Assembly (NCBI GenBank): GCA_027422505.1
Contig: JAPQWV010001329.1
Location: forward strand, 32,001-96,000
Reading direction: 5' to 3'
DNA length: 64,000 nt
Source: Craterostigma plantagineum
Taxonomy: Eukaryota > Streptophyta > Magnoliopsida > Lamiales > Linderniaceae
A program made the position numbers and the translations under genes. Under the pieces are notes generated by a model. It made no database searches. It saw only the letters and a list, made by a program, of their open reading frames with translations, and was not told the DNA's origin. Each line of letters starts with the position of its first letter. Within the stretch, counting starts at the first letter, position 1. Positions 32,874 to 42,480 of the stretch are shown in pieces.

Positions 32874-33958
32874 CTAGCCATTCCTCTTCTTCAGCAACCA
32901 AGACAATTCCCGCCTCCTTGTGCTGTGAGAGCTGAAATTTTTCTTGTCGTATTCAGTGTTTTTCTTCTTAGGTCTGAAGCATTCAGAAGCGAAGTGACCC
33001 GGCTTGTCACAGTTGAAGCACTTCTTAACTACTTCAGACTTTTTAGTTTCAGCCTCTTCAGGGGCAATGTACTTCTGTTTCCCGCTCGCGGTTCGTTGTT
33101 TGTTGAGGGTAGTAGATGATTTCATGGCGCTCATCTTATTGACCGTATCTGAGATCATAGCCAGTTTCTTTCTGATTGATTCGAGTTCGTCCTCAGATTC
33201 TTGGTCAGATTCAGCGTTGTACGACCTGCTTTCATTTAGAAGTTTTCGAGCTCCTGTTGTTTGACTTAGAGGTCACGAGTGCAATTGGTTCCATGTCGAC
33301 ATTTGTTTTCCCTTCGTTCTTGATTTCTTTGGCATACTGAGAGTATTGTGAGAGATTATCGTGTAGGGAGTGAATATCCATAGCGTCCAGATCTTTGTTC
33401 TGTTGTTTAACAAGAACTGCAATCCGTCCCCTCAGGTTGAAGTGTGGAAAGGAACTTGATGTTGTGTTCGAGATTGGAGCGTTGGATGTTGATTTTTCTC
33501 GTCTCGTTGATGATGGTCAGGAAACGAAGGTAAACATCTCGAAGTTCCTCCCCCTCCTTAGCTTTGAAGGAGTCATAGGCAGTGAGAATGCTGGACTTCT
33601 TAGATAGGTTGCTAGCTTCTGCTCCAACCATCATTTTGCATACTTCATCCCAAATTTCCTTTGCAGTGACCATTGCGTCGACTTGCTAGTAGACATCATT
33701 TGGTAGGGCCTGAAGTACGTAGTGTCGGGCAAGCTTGTCTGCTCTGGCTCGTGCTCTCTCAGTATCATTGTATCGACTAGTGTCCTTAGGAGTTCTCCTC
33801 TCTAGAATTGGAGGAACAGCATCGGGTTGAGCAGGGATGGTGGTCCAGAATTGAGCAGGTCCTTCGAAAATGGAGGAAAGCATGTCGTTCGCGAGGTCTG
33901 CATCCTTGATTTCTATGAAATTGATGAATCGTGCTTCCATATGCCATACTCTCCCCAT
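32874..33958 (-). pseudogene. copia gag with CCHC knuckle, broken
   Basis: Pieces on the minus strand: 33958-33686 (RARADKLARHYVLQALPNDVY), 33673-33407 (AMVTAKEIWDEVCKMMVG, SFKAKEGEELRDVYLRF) and 33158-32874 with knuckle CFNCDKPGHFASECFRPKKK. The first two share a frame with a TAG between them near 33683; the third is frame-shifted. Gag would coat element RNA. The order and motifs match UBN2-type copia gag. Confidence 0.85.
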
Positions 33959-34429
33959 CTTAGTAGTGGTGCACAGTTGTCAGATCCAATAGCAAGACCG
34001 TCCATGATTGTGTTTGGTAATGATTGTTAACGCGTGATATATCTGCGAAATGAAACGCTTTAGTTTTGAATGAGATGTAGTCAAGTTTGAATGATTTAGA
34101 ATGTCGAGTCTAAGTAGGTAAATTCTCTTAATGAATTCTGTCACAAAAAAAAATGATGAATTTTGTGTACTGCTTGAGGATCAGACGATTGGAGTTATAT
34201 GAGATTAAAATTTTGGTCTACCCAATTTTGAATGCTTGAGCGATTCTAATTTTGTATCGATTGGTCCTAAGTGTTGAGAATCGGGCAATTGAAATTGAGT
34301 TTTGAGTTCTAGACTTGGGCAAAACAGCTAAGATAAGGAAAGTTTCGATCGGAAGAGGAATTTCAATTTCGATTGGAATAAATCGTTTCGGTTGTCTAAG
34401 ATTGAAATTGGCTAAGTGAATGATTGAGT

Positions 34430-34835
34430 TTCGGGCGAAACAGTGAATAAATTGGACTTTCGCCGAGATATGAGTCGGGCGAAACTTAGCAATTTAGTAC
34501 TGTAGACTTTCGGGCGAAATAGATTGGGCTTTTGCCGAAAATTGTATCGATCGAAACTGTGAAATTGGGTACTGTAGCGTTTCGGGCGATTGGGCTTTCG
34601 CCGAGAATTGTATCGATCAAAACTGTGAAATCGGGTACTGTAGCGTTTCGCGCGAGATGGATTGTGCTTTCGCCGAGAATTGTATCGATTGAAACTGTGA
34701 AATTAGTGAAAACATTGCCCTGAAACTCTAATTGATCGACTTTCGGGCGATATCAATTGGACTTTCGCTGAGAAATATATCGGCGAAACTGTGAATTTGA
34801 CGAGAAATTGCCCGAAACTCAAATCAATCGAGGCT
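34430..34835 (-). repeat. Leader tandem repeat, about 80-85-bp unit
   Basis: About five diverged copies of 'ttgggctttcgccgagaattgtatcgat' joined to 'gaaactgtgaaattgggtactgtag' and 'gtttcgggcga' lie between the gag start and the primer end of the 5' LTR. They keep one short forward frame open; no protein is likely. Confidence 0.8.
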
Positions 34836-35145
34836 TCTCAAAGTGAGTTTCGGTCGAAACCTTCAAACTCAAAGGTACTGTTCTATCGGTTACTGATGAA
34901 CAGTTCAGTAAAAACTCAGATTTTCAGACTCGTTTTTGCTCAAATCCTACTCAAACTTGACTGAAATCGACGTGAAAGTGTATAAATGTACTCAATATCA
35001 GTTTTCTAACGTCTTAGGGGCAAGAAATCTGAAAAACGATTTAAAAAGACCTAAAAATAGAAAAAAAAAATCGAACATGTTGTCAAGCAAAAACTTCTTC
35101 AAATCACGTCGGAATCGAGCAAAACTGGATTCAAATGGAAGATAT

Positions 35146-35428
35146 TGATCAAAAGAAAGGTTTGAATGTAAAAATCGTGATGAACACCTTGAGTGCGTGT
35201 TAGTGTGTGTAAGGAAAAGTACAAGGTGGCATACCTTTTTAATTCTTTTGATAAAACCCTAATTAGGGTAAGTGGGGGCTTTATATACCACAAGTATTTG
35301 GTATATTAAAGCCCAATACAAAACTCCTACATAATATCAAATGTCTCCCCAAACTACTACAACCCACTAACTAAACATATTAACCCAAGATTACATAAAT
35401 TAAAGGATACTATAAAATATTCCTAACA
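35146..35428 (-). repeat. 5' LTR of gag-only copia element
   Basis: TGATCAAAAGAAAGG...ATTCCTAACA, 283 bp. On the minus strand it begins TGTTAGGAATATTTTATA, like the LTRs at 40754-41027 and 63286-63574. The adjacent inner sequence is not the iMet primer site, so the priming tRNA is unclear. Confidence 0.85.
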
Positions 35429-37206
35429 GTGTATAATGGAAGGCATTGTTCGTTTTTTGGATATAAGAGTTCTTTCCTTAGCTTCCGGTAAAGCAATAAA
35501 TGAACAAATCCAAATATGTCGAGTTGAGTCACTATTCTCGATGGGCACGAGAGAGGAAGGCACCAGTGGACTCTTAACCTCGAACAGTGAAAGTCCGTAA
35601 GCCTGAGGTTCCCGTTGGGTGCTGGATAACCGATCATGGCTTATTTGTCGACGACCTACCATGTGCCAATATCCCGCTTGGAAGCGGAGGTCATGACTTG
35701 TGATACGAATCGAATCATGGGATTGAATCGTTTCATGGACACTGACTCACGGGTCGTACGGTCGAACATATTATTACTCAAGGAGTGTCACTGGGCGACG
35801 ACAACTCTATAGTAGTCTACGTGAACCTTAGACCGAAAGGGGCTTTGACGGAGTTGACTTCGAAGTCACGACTGTCACTGGTTCCCCTCGACCCGATTTG
35901 CTGTTGCATGGGTCAGCGGGCCAGATGCAGTCTTGATAACGATTTGTGATTGTCGGGCTTAGACCGCCGAGTACGGATTCACAGTCTCTCAAGTAATCGA
36001 GATAAGTGTCCTATGAGGATGGCGACGGAAAATTACGAAATCCTTGGCCAAAGTATTCAACTAACTCATGTTAGACATGGAGGGTAGTTTGGTAATTTGG
36101 CTCGTCTCCGTTTAATCATATAATCGAGTTTAGTGAGTTTGACATAGACCAGGCTCTCACTCGATTGAGACACAGCTGAAGGGTTTATACGTAGCACTAT
36201 TATCTATAGTGAGGTTCTGGAATAAAGACTGGGTCAAAATTCGCAATCGGGTTACAGTCCGGTACTACGGGATTGGCTAGGTAACTACCGGACTCTTGGA
36301 TTCCTCCCTTGCCGATTGAGTCGAACTTAGAGAGTCGGGCTTAAAAAGGTCATCAAAGTGTACTGATAAGGATAGAGAGTGTTTTGGGCCTTAACGGGCC
36401 TTGGACTGTTGGGCCACGCCTTAATGGGCCTCATGCCATTTATTGGATCGAAGTTGGACTTCTTATGAAACTAACTTTAAGACTTGGGCTTGGCTAAGTG
36501 CTTAATGGGCTTGAGGATAAAATTAGATTTCACTTTAAGCTAATTTCGAAATACTTTGAGGGTATTTTTGGAATTTGCATATTTGATATAAATATGGAAT
36601 AAAAATTTGGAATATTATTATTGAAATTTCAAAATCATTCTAGGATAAAGTTTGAATTTTATACCATATTTTAATATAATTAGTTTGACTTGGTATTCAA
36701 GTTGGTTTTCTAATAATAGCAAGTTCCTTAAGTTTGGATTTGGAATTCAAGCGAGAGTAAGATTTGGTAACAATCTCACACTTTAGGGACTTTGCATATC
36801 GAAATCTAAGCCTTTAAATAGGCTAAATCTCGTGCTCCATAAGAGGAGAAGAGGAGATTTTCGAAATCAACACAAGGCAAAAAACACACACACCGAACGC
36901 ACACGTTTCTCCCACGCGACGGCTCGGTTCTCTCTAGCCATCTTTAGAGAACTACCGTGGTACACTGCGAGCTCGGCGTGATGATCTAGTGCCATCCACC
37001 ACCATCGACAAAGTCTTTAAGAAAAGGACGAGGAGCTGCCACTCGCTTCAACTTGTAATTCTCTACGGGTTTGACCCGCCCTATTACATGTCTATGTGTT
37101 ACTATTCTGATCCGAGCAACGAGGGCAATCGGTGAACCCGGAAAATTTTTCTTCCGCACCGTATCCGGGGACGTGGCGTCTCTGGGAGACACCGATTAAC
37201 CCAACA

Positions 37207-37575
37207 GTCTCTCCCGACCCTCGGGTCGGGAACCTTCTCTCCCTAGTGGAGCCATCAATCCGATGATGATAAAACCCAGACGTCGAAGGCCAGATTAAAG
37301 TAAATAGTATAGTAGATTTAGCCTAATCGTTTTTTCTGTAATAAGTTCTTTAATACTTGGTCGTAGATTATGTTGTTCTGTTTTCTGTCGGTTTTTTTGT
37401 CCCTTGTGGACCCTTTTCTCCCCATGTGGGAGTGTGCTCCCCTTGTGGGATTGTTTGGTTCTCCTATGTGAGACTTTATTCTCCCCGTTGACGATGTACT
37501 GGTGAGACCCCTCGGGCTATTTAGCCATGTATCTTTGTTATTAATTCAATCTATCGCATGAAAAAAAATCAAATC
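37207..37575 (+). mobile_element. LINE-like 3' tail candidate
   Basis: A noncoding stretch with repeated 'ccccttgtgggatt' and 'ccatgtgggagtg' phrases ends 'ttattaattcaatctatcgcatg' plus a short A-run, the look of a plant LINE 3' end. It begins exactly at the solo LTR edge. No reverse transcriptase is present. Confidence 0.4.
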
Positions 37576-37723
37576 AGGTTTGGATCTCTTTTTTTCTTAA
37601 TAGTCCAGGGCAATTAGGCCCGCCTACCCTCCTTGACAAGCCTCTTTGGAGGGAAAGATTAAGGCTTTTTCATATCAAAATATCCAACCAACGAGAATTC
37701 ACATGTACTAATAGCAACTTGTA

Positions 37724-37978
37724 CTTCCTCTGTTCCAACTAATTCTTCCCAAGAATTAGCGGGCACGTAAATTAAGAAGTCTTTTTTTTAATATTATAGT
37801 ACACCTTTTGAGGTAGGAGAGAGAAAGTTATTAGTGGACACGCAAATCAAGAAGACTTTTTTAATATAATGGTGTAATTAGTTTAATTAGTGGAATAATT
37901 TTTTACCAAAAATGGAAATGAGAAGAATTATGTGGGATACCCAAATATAAAGATGGGAAGAAATAAGTGGGACGGAGG
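37724..37978. mobile_element. Stowaway-like MITE
   Basis: The left end CTTCCTCTGTTCCAACTAAT and right end ATAAGTGGGACGGAGG are inverted repeats, with TA on both sides (37722-37723, 37979-37980). An inner copy of the right-arm motif (aagaattatgtgggatacc) is present. It lies 110 bases before the PPR-SMR start codon, within its likely promoter or leader. Confidence 0.8.
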
Positions 37979-38089
37979 TAATAATAAAATGAAAATTCTT
38001 TTTAATTTCTTTTTATAGATGAGAAGATATTTCCCTGAAAAACAAACTTAATTTCACTTCACTGAGCCCCTCTCGCTCTTATCCCATCC

Positions 38090-40195
38090 ATGGCAACAGC
38101 CGAGCTATCCACATCTCTACTCTCCCCTTACCACCACCGCCGCTCCTCGCCGGAATACACCAAACGCTTCGCTGCGCCACGTCACACCCTGGCGAAGAGG
38201 AAACCCCTCGCCGTTTCTTGCAATAAGAATACCCCTTCGCCTTCCTTGGCCGAACAGCTAAAGCCCTTATCAAACGTTACACTCTCCGACCAAACAAACC
38301 AAACCCGCCTACTATCCAAACCCAAATCCACATGGGTCAACCCGACAAAGCCCCGACCCGCCGTTCTATCCCTTCAGCGGCACAAAAGGTCGTCTTCTTA
38401 CACCTACAACCCTCAGATCAAAGACCTGAGGAATTTCGCCAAGAAATTGGACGAATGCGAGGAATCAGATTTCTGCGCCGCCGTCGAAGAAATCCCACAC
38501 GGAATCACGAAGGAAAACGCGCTTTTGGTGCTCAATAGCCTTCGTTCTTGGCAAAAGGCGCTTCTTTTCCTAAATTGGTTGAAGTCCCAAGACGATTTTC
38601 CAGTGGAAACCATCTTCTACAACGTTGCCATGAAATCCCTACGATTTGGGAGGCAATTTCAGCACATTGAGACCTTAGCCCTCGAAATGATTGAGGAAAA
38701 AATCGAACTCGACAACATTACCTACTCGACGATCATCACCTGCGCGAAAAGGTGCAACCTTTTCGAAAAGGCCATCGAATGGTTCGAAAAGATGTACCAA
38801 ACGGGCCTTATGCCCGACGAAGTCACTTACTCAGCCGTTTTGGACGTCTATGCAAAGTCGGGCAGGGTTGAGGAAGTGATGAGCTTGTTCGAAAAGGGCC
38901 GGGCAAGCGGTTGGAAGCCCGACGACATAGCCTTCGCAGTCTTGGCCAAAATGTTCGGCGAATCGGGCGATTACGATGGTATCAGGTATGTCTTGCAAGA
39001 AATGAAGCATCTTGGATTGCAGCCCAATTTAGTCGTCTACAACGCTTTGTTAGAAGCTTTAGGCAAGGCGGGTAAGCCCGGTCTGGCCCGTAGCTTGTTC
39101 GAAGAGATGGTGGGCTCGGGCCTTAAGCCCAACGAAAAGACGTTGACCGCCCTCATCAAGATTTACGGGCGGGCCAGGTGGGCCCGTGACGCGTTGGATT
39201 TATGGGAGAGGATGAGATCGAACGGTTGGCCCGTAGATTTCATACTCTACAACTCGCTGCTTAGCATGTGCGCCGATCTCGGATTGATCGAAGAAGCTGA
39301 GAAGTTGTTTAAGGACATGAAAAGCTCAGATGTTAGAAAGCCCGATAGTTGGAGCTACACTGCGATGCTCAACATATACGGTAGCGAAGGAAACGTAGAC
39401 AAAGCCATGTCCCTGTTTCAAGAAATGTCCGAAAATGGCGTTGATCTCAACGTAATGGGCTGTACTTGTCTGATCCAATGCTTGGGCCGGGCCAAGAAAA
39501 TCGAAGAATTAGTTAAAGTCTTCGAAGCTGCTCTAAAAAACGGTGTAAAGCCCGACGACAGGCTATGTGGGTGCTTGCTTTCGGTCGTTTCTTATTGCGA
39601 GGGTGAAGATGCTGATAAGGTGTTAGCCTGCTTAGGGAAGGCAAACCCTAGGTTAGTTTCGTTCGTTAGGGTTATTACAAACGAAATCGACTTCGAAATC
39701 CTAAAACAAGAATTTAAGGACGTAATGAGCAACACAACGATCGAATCGAGGAGGCCATTTTGCAACTGCTTGATAGACATATCGAGGAATCGAGGCCTAT
39801 TCGAGAGGGCCCACGAGCTTCTGTACGTGGGGAGCGTATACGGTTTGTACCCGGGATTGCACACCAAGACGGGCGAAGAGTGGAGACTTAACGTTCGTTC
39901 TCTTTCCGTTGGGGCGGCGAAGACCGCCTTCGAAGAGTGGATGAACACTTTGGCTAAGATCGTCGGGCGGGGTGAGGAATTGCCCGAGGTGCTCAGCGCG
40001 AACACTGGGTCGGGGACGCACAAGTTTTCTCAGGGTTTGGGGGGTGCGTTTGCCACTCACGTGAGGGCGCTCTCGGCGCCTTTTAGGGAGAGCGAGTCGA
40101 GGGCGGGATTTTTCGTGGCGACGAGGGACGAGTTGGTGTCGTGGCTTCGGTCGGGTGGGTCGGGGCGAGGACTCGTTGTTGGGGCGAACGTATGA
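38090..40195 (+). CDS. SOT1: Plastid PPR-SMR protein, SOT1-like (At5g46580 group)
   Basis: Intronless, 701 residues. The N-terminus (about 60 residues, Ser/Arg/Pro-rich) looks like a chloroplast transit peptide. About ten P-class PPR units lie between residues 175 and 510 (patterns such as DEVTYSAVLDVYAKSGRVEEVMSLF and PNLVVYNALLEALGKAGKPGLA). A C-terminal SMR domain covers about 595-690. Arabidopsis SOT1 and maize PPR53 bind the 23S-4.5S rRNA precursor; SOT1's SMR domain is reported to cut it. Phrases RARWARDALDLWE, DDRLCGCLLSVV and SLSVGAAKTAFEEWM match the SOT1 group rather than SVR7. The SMR motif reads LNVR (Asn601) where I recall LDVR; GSGTHKFSQG is kept. The frame is complete. Confidence 0.92.
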   Translation: MATAELSTSLLSPYHHRRSSPEYTKRFAAPRHTLAKRKPLAVSCNKNTPSPSLAEQLKPLSNVTLSDQTNQTRLLSKPKSTWVNPTKPRPAVLSLQRHKRSSSYTYNPQIKDLRNFAKKLDECEESDFCAAVEEIPHGITKENALLVLNSLRSWQKALLFLNWLKSQDDFPVETIFYNVAMKSLRFGRQFQHIETLALEMIEEKIELDNITYSTIITCAKRCNLFEKAIEWFEKMYQTGLMPDEVTYSAVLDVYAKSGRVEEVMSLFEKGRASGWKPDDIAFAVLAKMFGESGDYDGIRYVLQEMKHLGLQPNLVVYNALLEALGKAGKPGLARSLFEEMVGSGLKPNEKTLTALIKIYGRARWARDALDLWERMRSNGWPVDFILYNSLLSMCADLGLIEEAEKLFKDMKSSDVRKPDSWSYTAMLNIYGSEGNVDKAMSLFQEMSENGVDLNVMGCTCLIQCLGRAKKIEELVKVFEAALKNGVKPDDRLCGCLLSVVSYCEGEDADKVLACLGKANPRLVSFVRVITNEIDFEILKQEFKDVMSNTTIESRRPFCNCLIDISRNRGLFERAHELLYVGSVYGLYPGLHTKTGEEWRLNVRSLSVGAAKTAFEEWMNTLAKIVGRGEELPEVLSANTGSGTHKFSQGLGGAFATHVRALSAPFRESESRAGFFVATRDELVSWLRSGGSGRGLVVGANV

Positions 40196-40595
40196 CGGCT
40201 CGACTGTGTTGTGCGGATGTGAATCGTAGGTTTTGAGGCGTATGATTCTGTTTGTGTTTGGTTGTGATTTGAAAATGTTGTGTTTGATGAATGCGTCTAT
40301 CGAAGTTCAAATGGCGATGTTTTAACTTCTGCCACATTTAGTTCACGAAACCGTACGACTTGAACTGATTTGGTCCATCGATTAGCTGAAACGTATAATT
40401 GGACGAACTTTGGCATGATAGTCGCACTGATACATTATAATCATCCCGCAATCGAAAACTGAATTTCGAAACCATAAAAATTTCTAGACTGCAGAATGAC
40501 GGAGACGAATTTAGAGATTATTAAGATGAAAACAGACTATAAACGTATTTTCGGTGATTATAATTTATTAAGTGCAATTTAGATGTCAAGTTCTG
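40196..40595. other. 3' flank of the PPR-SMR gene
   Basis: Noncoding; it should include the 3' UTR. No other feature is seen. Confidence 0.45.
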
Positions 40596-40715
40596 GCCCA
40601 AGAATATAATCTGGGGGACAAATTGGTTCAAATCGGTCAATTACGACGACTAAATGTGACAAGCAGAAACTTGGGGACCAAAATTGCCCATAAGGATAAA
40701 TAGTCCCTATTCTAT
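40596..40715. repeat. Solo TIR fragment of 'gggaccaaaa' family
   Basis: 'gggggacaaattggttcaaatcgg', 'gactaaatgtgacaagcagaaac' and 'ttggggaccaaaattgcccataagg' match the right arm of the MULE at 54.7-54.8 kb. No partner end is nearby. Confidence 0.6.
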
Positions 40716-40753
40716 CCAAACCATCTACTAAAGGACGATTTAGTCACGATTAA

Positions 40754-41027
40754 TGATGGGAAGAATTTTCTCACGTGGGTATGTGTGTTCTTGAAGGTTG
40801 GGAGCTTCAATAAAAATTCTCTCTATAATTTTAACACACAAGACACATATAACTATGTGTTAGGGTTTTAGATTTATACCACAAGTTGGTATATAATACT
40901 TGGACCTTGTAAGTCCATTACAAGAATAAGATCACTAGGCTCTAAACCATTGAAGCCCAGTTCACTTCAAGAAATTACAAGATTAAGATAACCTAATTTA
41001 ATTGAACACAATAAAATAATCCTAACA
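40754..41027 (-). repeat. copia 3' LTR (TGTTAGGATTATTTTA family)
   Basis: On the + strand it ends ATAATCCTAACA and is followed by ATCTCCATATTTG, a weak polypurine tract in reverse. It contains 'ttataccacaagttggtatata' and 'gcccag' phrases shared with the LTRs at 30.1 and 35.2 kb. The left edge TGATGGG is provisional. Confidence 0.6.
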
Positions 41028-41341
41028 ATCTCCATATTTGTGTTCAATTTGCAATTTAGCGCTTGTCATCTTGGTCTTGTAATTGTCTTGAGTTTTCAAA
41101 GAACACGTATCAAAGTATGCGGTGGAAGCGTGTGCGTGCGTGTTCTTCTTCAATCTCCTCCTCCTTTATCTTGTCTTGTGACCTCTTCGTGATCCAAGCG
41201 TATCGCGTTCTGAACTTCTCTTCTTGAAGCTGCTTGCAGAATTGTCTTTGTATTCGATCTCTCCCTTCAGTACTTACAGCCCCCTATATTTGGTCAACCT
41301 TGAGTTGGGATTGAGAAGTTCTCTTTAAATTTGGAGAGGCG
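41028..41341 (-). mobile_element. Internal copia sequence left of the Athila-like insertion
   Basis: Noncoding 3' internal part of the element with the 40.75-kb LTR. It ends at AGGCG (41337-41341), the target duplication of the inserted gypsy element, and resumes at 48986. 41262-41335 is similar to 49024-49100, so a tandem pair was split by the insertion. Confidence 0.55.
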
Positions 41342-41529
41342 TGATAAACGTATCGTAGTACGTTTATCATAGTATTTAATTGGCTCATAATAGAGTTTTC
41401 GTAGTCATTTTATGCACTTATTAATCCTATTTGTGCTTGTTTTGGTATTATAAGGCTTTAGGACAAGTTTCGGGCTAAAAGGAGCGAAAACGAGGCAAAA
41501 CGGCGCGAAAACGATGAAAACTGGTGAAG

Positions 41530-41910
41530 GTCACGGCCGTGACACATAGTGCACCTGGCCGTGACACTTGGCAGAGAGTTAGACTGAAGATGGTCACGGG
41601 CGTGACACTTCTTGCACCAGGCCGTGACCCATAGCAGCAGCAGTATTAGAAAATTCATATCTGTGATTGAAAATCCCTTTGGTCAGAATCAAGATTGGCG
41701 AGTCTTCTATCTATGGTTAAAATTTCAGGTCAATCGGACATCGTTTACCCCTCCATCCGAGAGAAATACGAAACTGCCGCAAAGCTGTTGAGGGGGTCAC
41801 GGCCGTGACACTGCTGCACCAGGCCGTGACGAGCGGCAGTGAGCCCAAATTCGACCCAGAGAGTGTCACGGCCGTGACCTGTCTTGTCCCAGGCCGTGAC
41901 AGTGTCGAAT
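41530..41910 (+). repeat. Four TCACGGCCGTGA palindromes with half-site partners (5' LTR)
   Basis: TCACGGCCGTGA sits at 41531-41542, 41797-41808 and 41866-41877, with one variant TCACGGGCGTGA at 41594-41605. Each is followed 14-17 bases later by a half-site GGCCGTGAC preceded by 'cacc(t/a)' or 'tccca'. The same set lies at about 47622-48010 in the 3' LTR, where the variant is intact. Confidence 0.85.
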
Positions 41911-42331
41911 TTCACTATAAAAAGCCCAAATTCGACCCAGAAAGGACACAACCGAACAGAGATCAAACCTAATCCCTCTAGAGACGAAAAATAGCACATA
42001 AGAACGCAGAATCGCGTCTCGGAGCGCAAGAGACGGATCATCGACGAAATCACGCCCAATTGAACGAAGAACGAAGAATCATCGACGCTTCCATCGCAGA
42101 TCATCCGGATATCAAGAATATGAATTCTTCGCCTTTATTCCTTATTTCTTTCGTTGTTTTTCCGTCTATTATGCGTAGCTAATTCCCCTTTGTGTTTGGG
42201 ATTAGATGAACGCTAGGATGTTTCGTAGTTAAGATTTATAATTATCGTGACTATGTGTTTTGACTATTTATCATTCCATGAATTTGTTTCGTTGCTTTAA
42301 TATGTCTATGTGTTAAAGTAATCGTATGGAA

Positions 42332-42480
42332 AAACGTTAAGGGCGACAGCTAAACAACGTTTAGGCCGTTCGTAGAAGATAGGAATCGAGTATAGGGCGA
42401 AAGCAAATACTCGATCCTCGCCGTTAGTAATTACTGAATCTTAGATCCCCGCGAGCGTTTAGGGCGACAGCAAACTCGCG
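42332..42480 (+). repeat. Three stem-loops with shared GGGCGAMAGC loop (5' LTR)
   Basis: Hairpin 1, 42332-42362 (AAACG...CTAAACaACGTTT). Hairpin 2, 42385-42415, perfect 9-bp stem ATCGAGTAT / ATACTCGAT. Hairpin 3, 42450-42480, stem CGCGAG / CTCGCG plus TTT / AAA. Loop cores are GGGCGACAGC, GGGCGAAAGC and GGGCGACAGC. The stems differ in sequence but each is self-complementary. The 3' LTR has them at 48436-48466, 48489-48519 and 48554-48584. Confidence 0.85.

Larger units (their letters stand above)
30069..35428 (-). mobile_element. copia-type element with gag and accessory ORF but no pol
   Basis: Two direct LTRs of 289 and 283 bp enclose 4.8 kb. On the minus strand: 5' LTR (35428-35146), a leader with tandem repeats, copia gag (33958-32874), a long proline-rich accessory ORF (32382-30359), a polypurine tract (CTAGGGGAGAGAT) and the 3' LTR. 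No protease, integrase or reverse transcriptase motif was found. No matching target duplication is visible (caagg versus gtgta), so one edge may be rearranged. Confidence 0.8.
29942..37206 (+). mobile_element. Solo copia LTR, split by a nested element
   Basis: The left part, 29942-30068, starts TGTTAGAAATATGTCC. The right part, 35429-37206, ends CCGATTAACCCAACA after 'atttttcttccgcaccgtatccg', a normal copia LTR terminus. Together they make about 1.9 kb of LTR. No primer site follows, so it is a solo LTR. Flanks atctc / gtctc are an imperfect 5-bp duplication. The gap between the parts is filled by the element at 30069-35428. Confidence 0.65.

Noticed and set aside
39592..40023. 143-codon reverse ORF inside the PPR-SMR gene
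   Set aside because: Antisense shadow of a long, well-matched coding exon.
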